From Dehalococcoidia bacterium UBA1332 (lineage in GTDB: Bacteria > Chloroflexota > Dehalococcoidia > Lucifugimonadales > Lucifugimonadaceae), in the NCBI GenBank assembly GCA_002306745.1, contig DBSW01000170.1, positions 1 to 6,235 of the forward strand: a stretch of 6,235 nucleotides of DNA. Reading direction: 5' to 3'. Below the pieces are notes generated by a model. That model worked only from the letters and a program-made list of their open reading frames with translations. It had not been told where the DNA came from and made no database searches. Shown here piece after piece: positions 5,073-6,235 of the stretch (within the stretch, counting starts at the first letter, position 1; the number at the start of each line of letters is the position of its first letter). The position numbers and the translations under genes were made by a program.

Positions 5073-5744
5073 ATGCCTGAGATTGAGTACGATAATTTTT
5101 TAAAAATCAATTTATATAAGCTTGATTCTGAATTCCGAAGAATAGCTACAAATGAAAAAGTAAAAGCTAAAAAGGAATTCATTGAACTTATCGCTTCTAA
5201 TTCTAGCGAGCATCTCGTCAGTACATACAGTACCGTTGGCACACGGTCAGATGCTGATTTTATGTTGGTACAGAACTCTAAAACACTTGAGACGTTTCAC
5301 GCATTGTCTCGTGACATAAATCAATCTTTGTTGGGTAGCTATCTCCAGCAGTCATATTCGTATTTATCTATCCGGCGTAAGAGTCGGTATAAGCATGGTG
5401 GCGGAGTTCCTAAGCTTAAGGACGATTATAAGTACATGATTGTTTATCCGATGACCAAGACTCGTCCATGGTACGGTCTTTTGCAGAAAGAGCGACAGGA
5501 TATGATGAACGATCATTTTCGAGTGGGTAAGAATTATCCGATGGTGAAAATTAATACTTCATATGCTTTCGGTCTGGATGATACAGAGTTCGTTCTTAGC
5601 TTTGAGATGGACGATCCATCTGAATTCACTTCGCTTGTGATGGATCTTCGCGAGGTGCCTGCAGCACAGTACACGTTAAACGAAATTCCCATTTTTACGA
5701 CAATCAAGATGCCGATTGACCAGGCGCTTGACTCGATCGCTTAA
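5073..5744 (+). CDS. Chlorite-dismutase-family heme protein, HemQ/coproheme decarboxylase-like
   Basis: A 223-residue member of the Cld/HemQ/DyP dimeric alpha-beta barrel superfamily. HemQ converts coproheme III to heme b; true Cld splits chlorite. Landmarks: YSYLSIRR (95-102, the YSYVS motif, with Y97 near the position of the conserved HemQ tyrosine), YPMTK (125-129, containing the catalytic-type Tyr125 and Lys129), H148 in MMNDHF as predicted proximal heme ligand, and FGLDDTEF (166-173) closing the heme pocket. Lining up VK-x-x..GLDD, the distal Arg of real chlorite dismutases is Ile160, so chlorite breakdown is unlikely; the Gln of Firmicutes HemQ is absent too. It is somewhat shorter than Firmicutes HemQ (about 250). 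An in-frame TAA at 5067-5069 fixes the ATG as the earliest start; no Shine-Dalgarno is visible. It is preceded by its own likely promoter and converges on the ferredoxin gene, with 19 bases between stop codons. Family is sure, reaction is not. Confidence 0.82.
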   Translation: MPEIEYDNFLKINLYKLDSEFRRIATNEKVKAKKEFIELIASNSSEHLVSTYSTVGTRSDADFMLVQNSKTLETFHALSRDINQSLLGSYLQQSYSYLSIRRKSRYKHGGGVPKLKDDYKYMIVYPMTKTRPWYGLLQKERQDMMNDHFRVGKNYPMVKINTSYAFGLDDTEFVLSFEMDDPSEFTSLVMDLREVPAAQYTLNEIPIFTTIKMPIDQALDSIA

Positions 5745-5763
5745 TGGTTTTTTGGTTTATCTG

Positions 5764-6030
5764 CTAGGCGTTTGCTCCGGGTTCTGAAGAATCATAGTCA
5801 TAGTCGTAGTTAAGATTAATGAATTCTTGTTGGTCGTCCGGAACTTGATCTTCTGGGAAGATTGCATTGACTGGGCATACTGGCTCGCAAGCGGCACAGT
5901 CGATGCACTCATCTGGGTTGATAAATAGCTGATTGTCGCCAGGTTTCGAGTAGATACAGTCGACAGGACAAACGTCCACGCACGCGCCATCCATCGTGTC
6001 AACACAGTCCTTGGCGATGATGTAGGTCAT
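5764..6030 (-). CDS. fdxA: Seven-iron ferredoxin, FdxA type ([3Fe-4S][4Fe-4S])
   Basis: A small cytoplasmic electron carrier of 88 residues. By the known pattern of seven-iron ferredoxins, C9, C17 and C52 bind the [3Fe-4S] cluster, and C21, C42, C45 and C48 bind the [4Fe-4S] cluster; C25 is the extra non-ligand cysteine seen in this family. The N-terminus (MTYIIAKDCVD) and the ECIDCAACEPVCPVNAI core look like FdxA proteins of Actinobacteria and Chloroflexota. The last 18 residues are very acidic (NYDYDYDSSE), shorter than the extended C-termini of many FdxA. The ATG at 6030 has GAGGAG 10 bases upstream on the minus strand. It is a good candidate donor for the siroheme reductase, but it faces the other way and has its own promoter, so the link is one of neighbourhood only. 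Confidence 0.95.
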   Translation of the reverse strand: MTYIIAKDCVDTMDGACVDVCPVDCIYSKPGDNQLFINPDECIDCAACEPVCPVNAIFPEDQVPDDQQEFINLNYDYDYDSSEPGANA

Positions 6031-6098
6031 CTAAAGAAGCTCCTCGGATGATGTGGTCAGTTGCTTTTTGACCATATAAGCGAAAAAAATCACGTGGA

Positions 6099-6126
6099 AT
6101 TATACGATCCTGCGCCTTGTCGTGAA
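6099..6126 (-). promoter_or_regulatory. fdxA: Sigma-70-type promoter of the ferredoxin gene
   Basis: On the minus strand, TTCACG (6126-6121, four of six bases) is followed by a 16-base spacer and a perfect TATAAT (6104-6099). The start would fall near 6092, inside a CACGTG palindrome (6091-6096), giving a leader of about 60 bases. The perfect -10 fits a well-expressed ferredoxin. Confidence 0.65.
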
Positions 6127-6182
6127 TAGGTGATCAAAGTCGAGTTTTACCTGAAATGCGAGCCACGATTATCTTTAAGTTA

Positions 6183-6235
6183 TTAGTGCCCGCCGCAACC
6201 GCCGCCGCCGCCGCCGCAACCGCAACCGCCGCCGC
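6183..6235 (-). CDS. 3' end of a gene encoding a Gly/Cys-rich C-terminal tail (cut by window edge)
   Basis: Read on the minus strand, the last 16 codons give GGGCGCGGGGGGCGGH and then TAA (6185-6183). Such Gly/Cys tails ending in His occur on several metal-binding or iron-sulfur-related small proteins (FmdB-like zinc ribbons, SlyD-like and others), so the body of the protein cannot be named. The DNA is a run of GCC/GCA/ACC triplets, far richer in GC than the rest of the window. The competing reading is a plus-strand GTG at 6186 opening an Ala/Thr-rich frame, but it has no Shine-Dalgarno. No clear terminator lies in the 152 bases before the ferredoxin start, so read-through into fdxA is possible. 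Confidence 0.55.
   Translation of the reverse strand, partial: GGGCGCGGGGGGCGGH

Noticed and set aside
4982..5242. Minus-strand open frame of 86 codons across the start of the heme-protein gene
   Set aside because: It overlaps the start of a clear family protein, has no recognisable motif or Shine-Dalgarno, and arises from AT-rich complement.
5073..5744. True chlorite dismutase
   Set aside because: The distal Arg needed for chlorite chemistry is replaced by Ile160 in the motif alignment, and the tyrosine/lysine motif is of HemQ type.
5757..6005. Second minus-strand open frame in another frame of the ferredoxin gene
   Set aside because: The ferredoxin frame has all seven cluster cysteines, a Shine-Dalgarno and a promoter; the other frame has no sensible composition.
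6186..6235. CRISPR or simple tandem-repeat array
   Set aside because: The unit is a codon-length triplet with no spacers, and it reads as a coherent Gly/Cys tail closed by a stop codon.

Overview
This is a bacterial window of moderate-to-low GC with six recognisable protein genes, one gene cut by the right edge, and an information-rich divergent intergenic region. Gene content (a RimI-type acetyltransferase with a large insertion, a zinc-ribbon/membrane protein, a DapA-superfamily aldolase, a siroheme nitrite/sulfite reductase, a chlorite-dismutase-family heme protein and an FdxA-type seven-iron ferredoxin) would fit a free-living Chloroflexota lineage such as marine SAR202-like bacteria. That assignment is an impression from protein style only and has low confidence. 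No mobile element, CRISPR array, tRNA or rRNA is visible.

Layout. 140-922 (+) encodes the acetyltransferase. It converges on a minus-strand pair: the zinc-ribbon protein (959-1717) and, 85 bases upstream of it, the aldolase-family protein (1803-2714, TTG start with a good Shine-Dalgarno). From 2715 to 3058 there is a 344-base divergent intergenic region. Then come the siroheme reductase (3059-4849, +, TTG start), a hairpin terminator, the chlorite-dismutase-family protein (5073-5744, +), a convergent ferredoxin (5764-6030, -), and the Gly/Cys-rich 3' end of another minus-strand gene (6183-6235).

The most interesting part is 2865-3001, just upstream of the siroheme reductase. A strong plus-strand intrinsic terminator (2963-3001) lies there although no conventional plus-strand gene precedes it. 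In front of it is a 15-codon open frame (2886-2933) with two adjacent cysteine codons. The RNA can fold in two mutually exclusive ways, with the pairing segments placed as in classical ribosome-stalling amino-acid attenuators. My reading is a cysteine-sensing attenuator controlling the reductase, which would make the enzyme an assimilatory sulfite reductase rather than a nitrite reductase. The same intergenic region also holds three copies of a 9-mer box and a perfect 19-base palindrome next to the aldolase ribosome-binding site.

How the genes may work together: the seven-iron ferredoxin is a plausible electron donor for the siroheme reductase, and the heme protein between them may belong to heme synthesis or to the same redox module. 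The left half (acetyltransferase, zinc-ribbon protein, aldolase) has no evident link to it.
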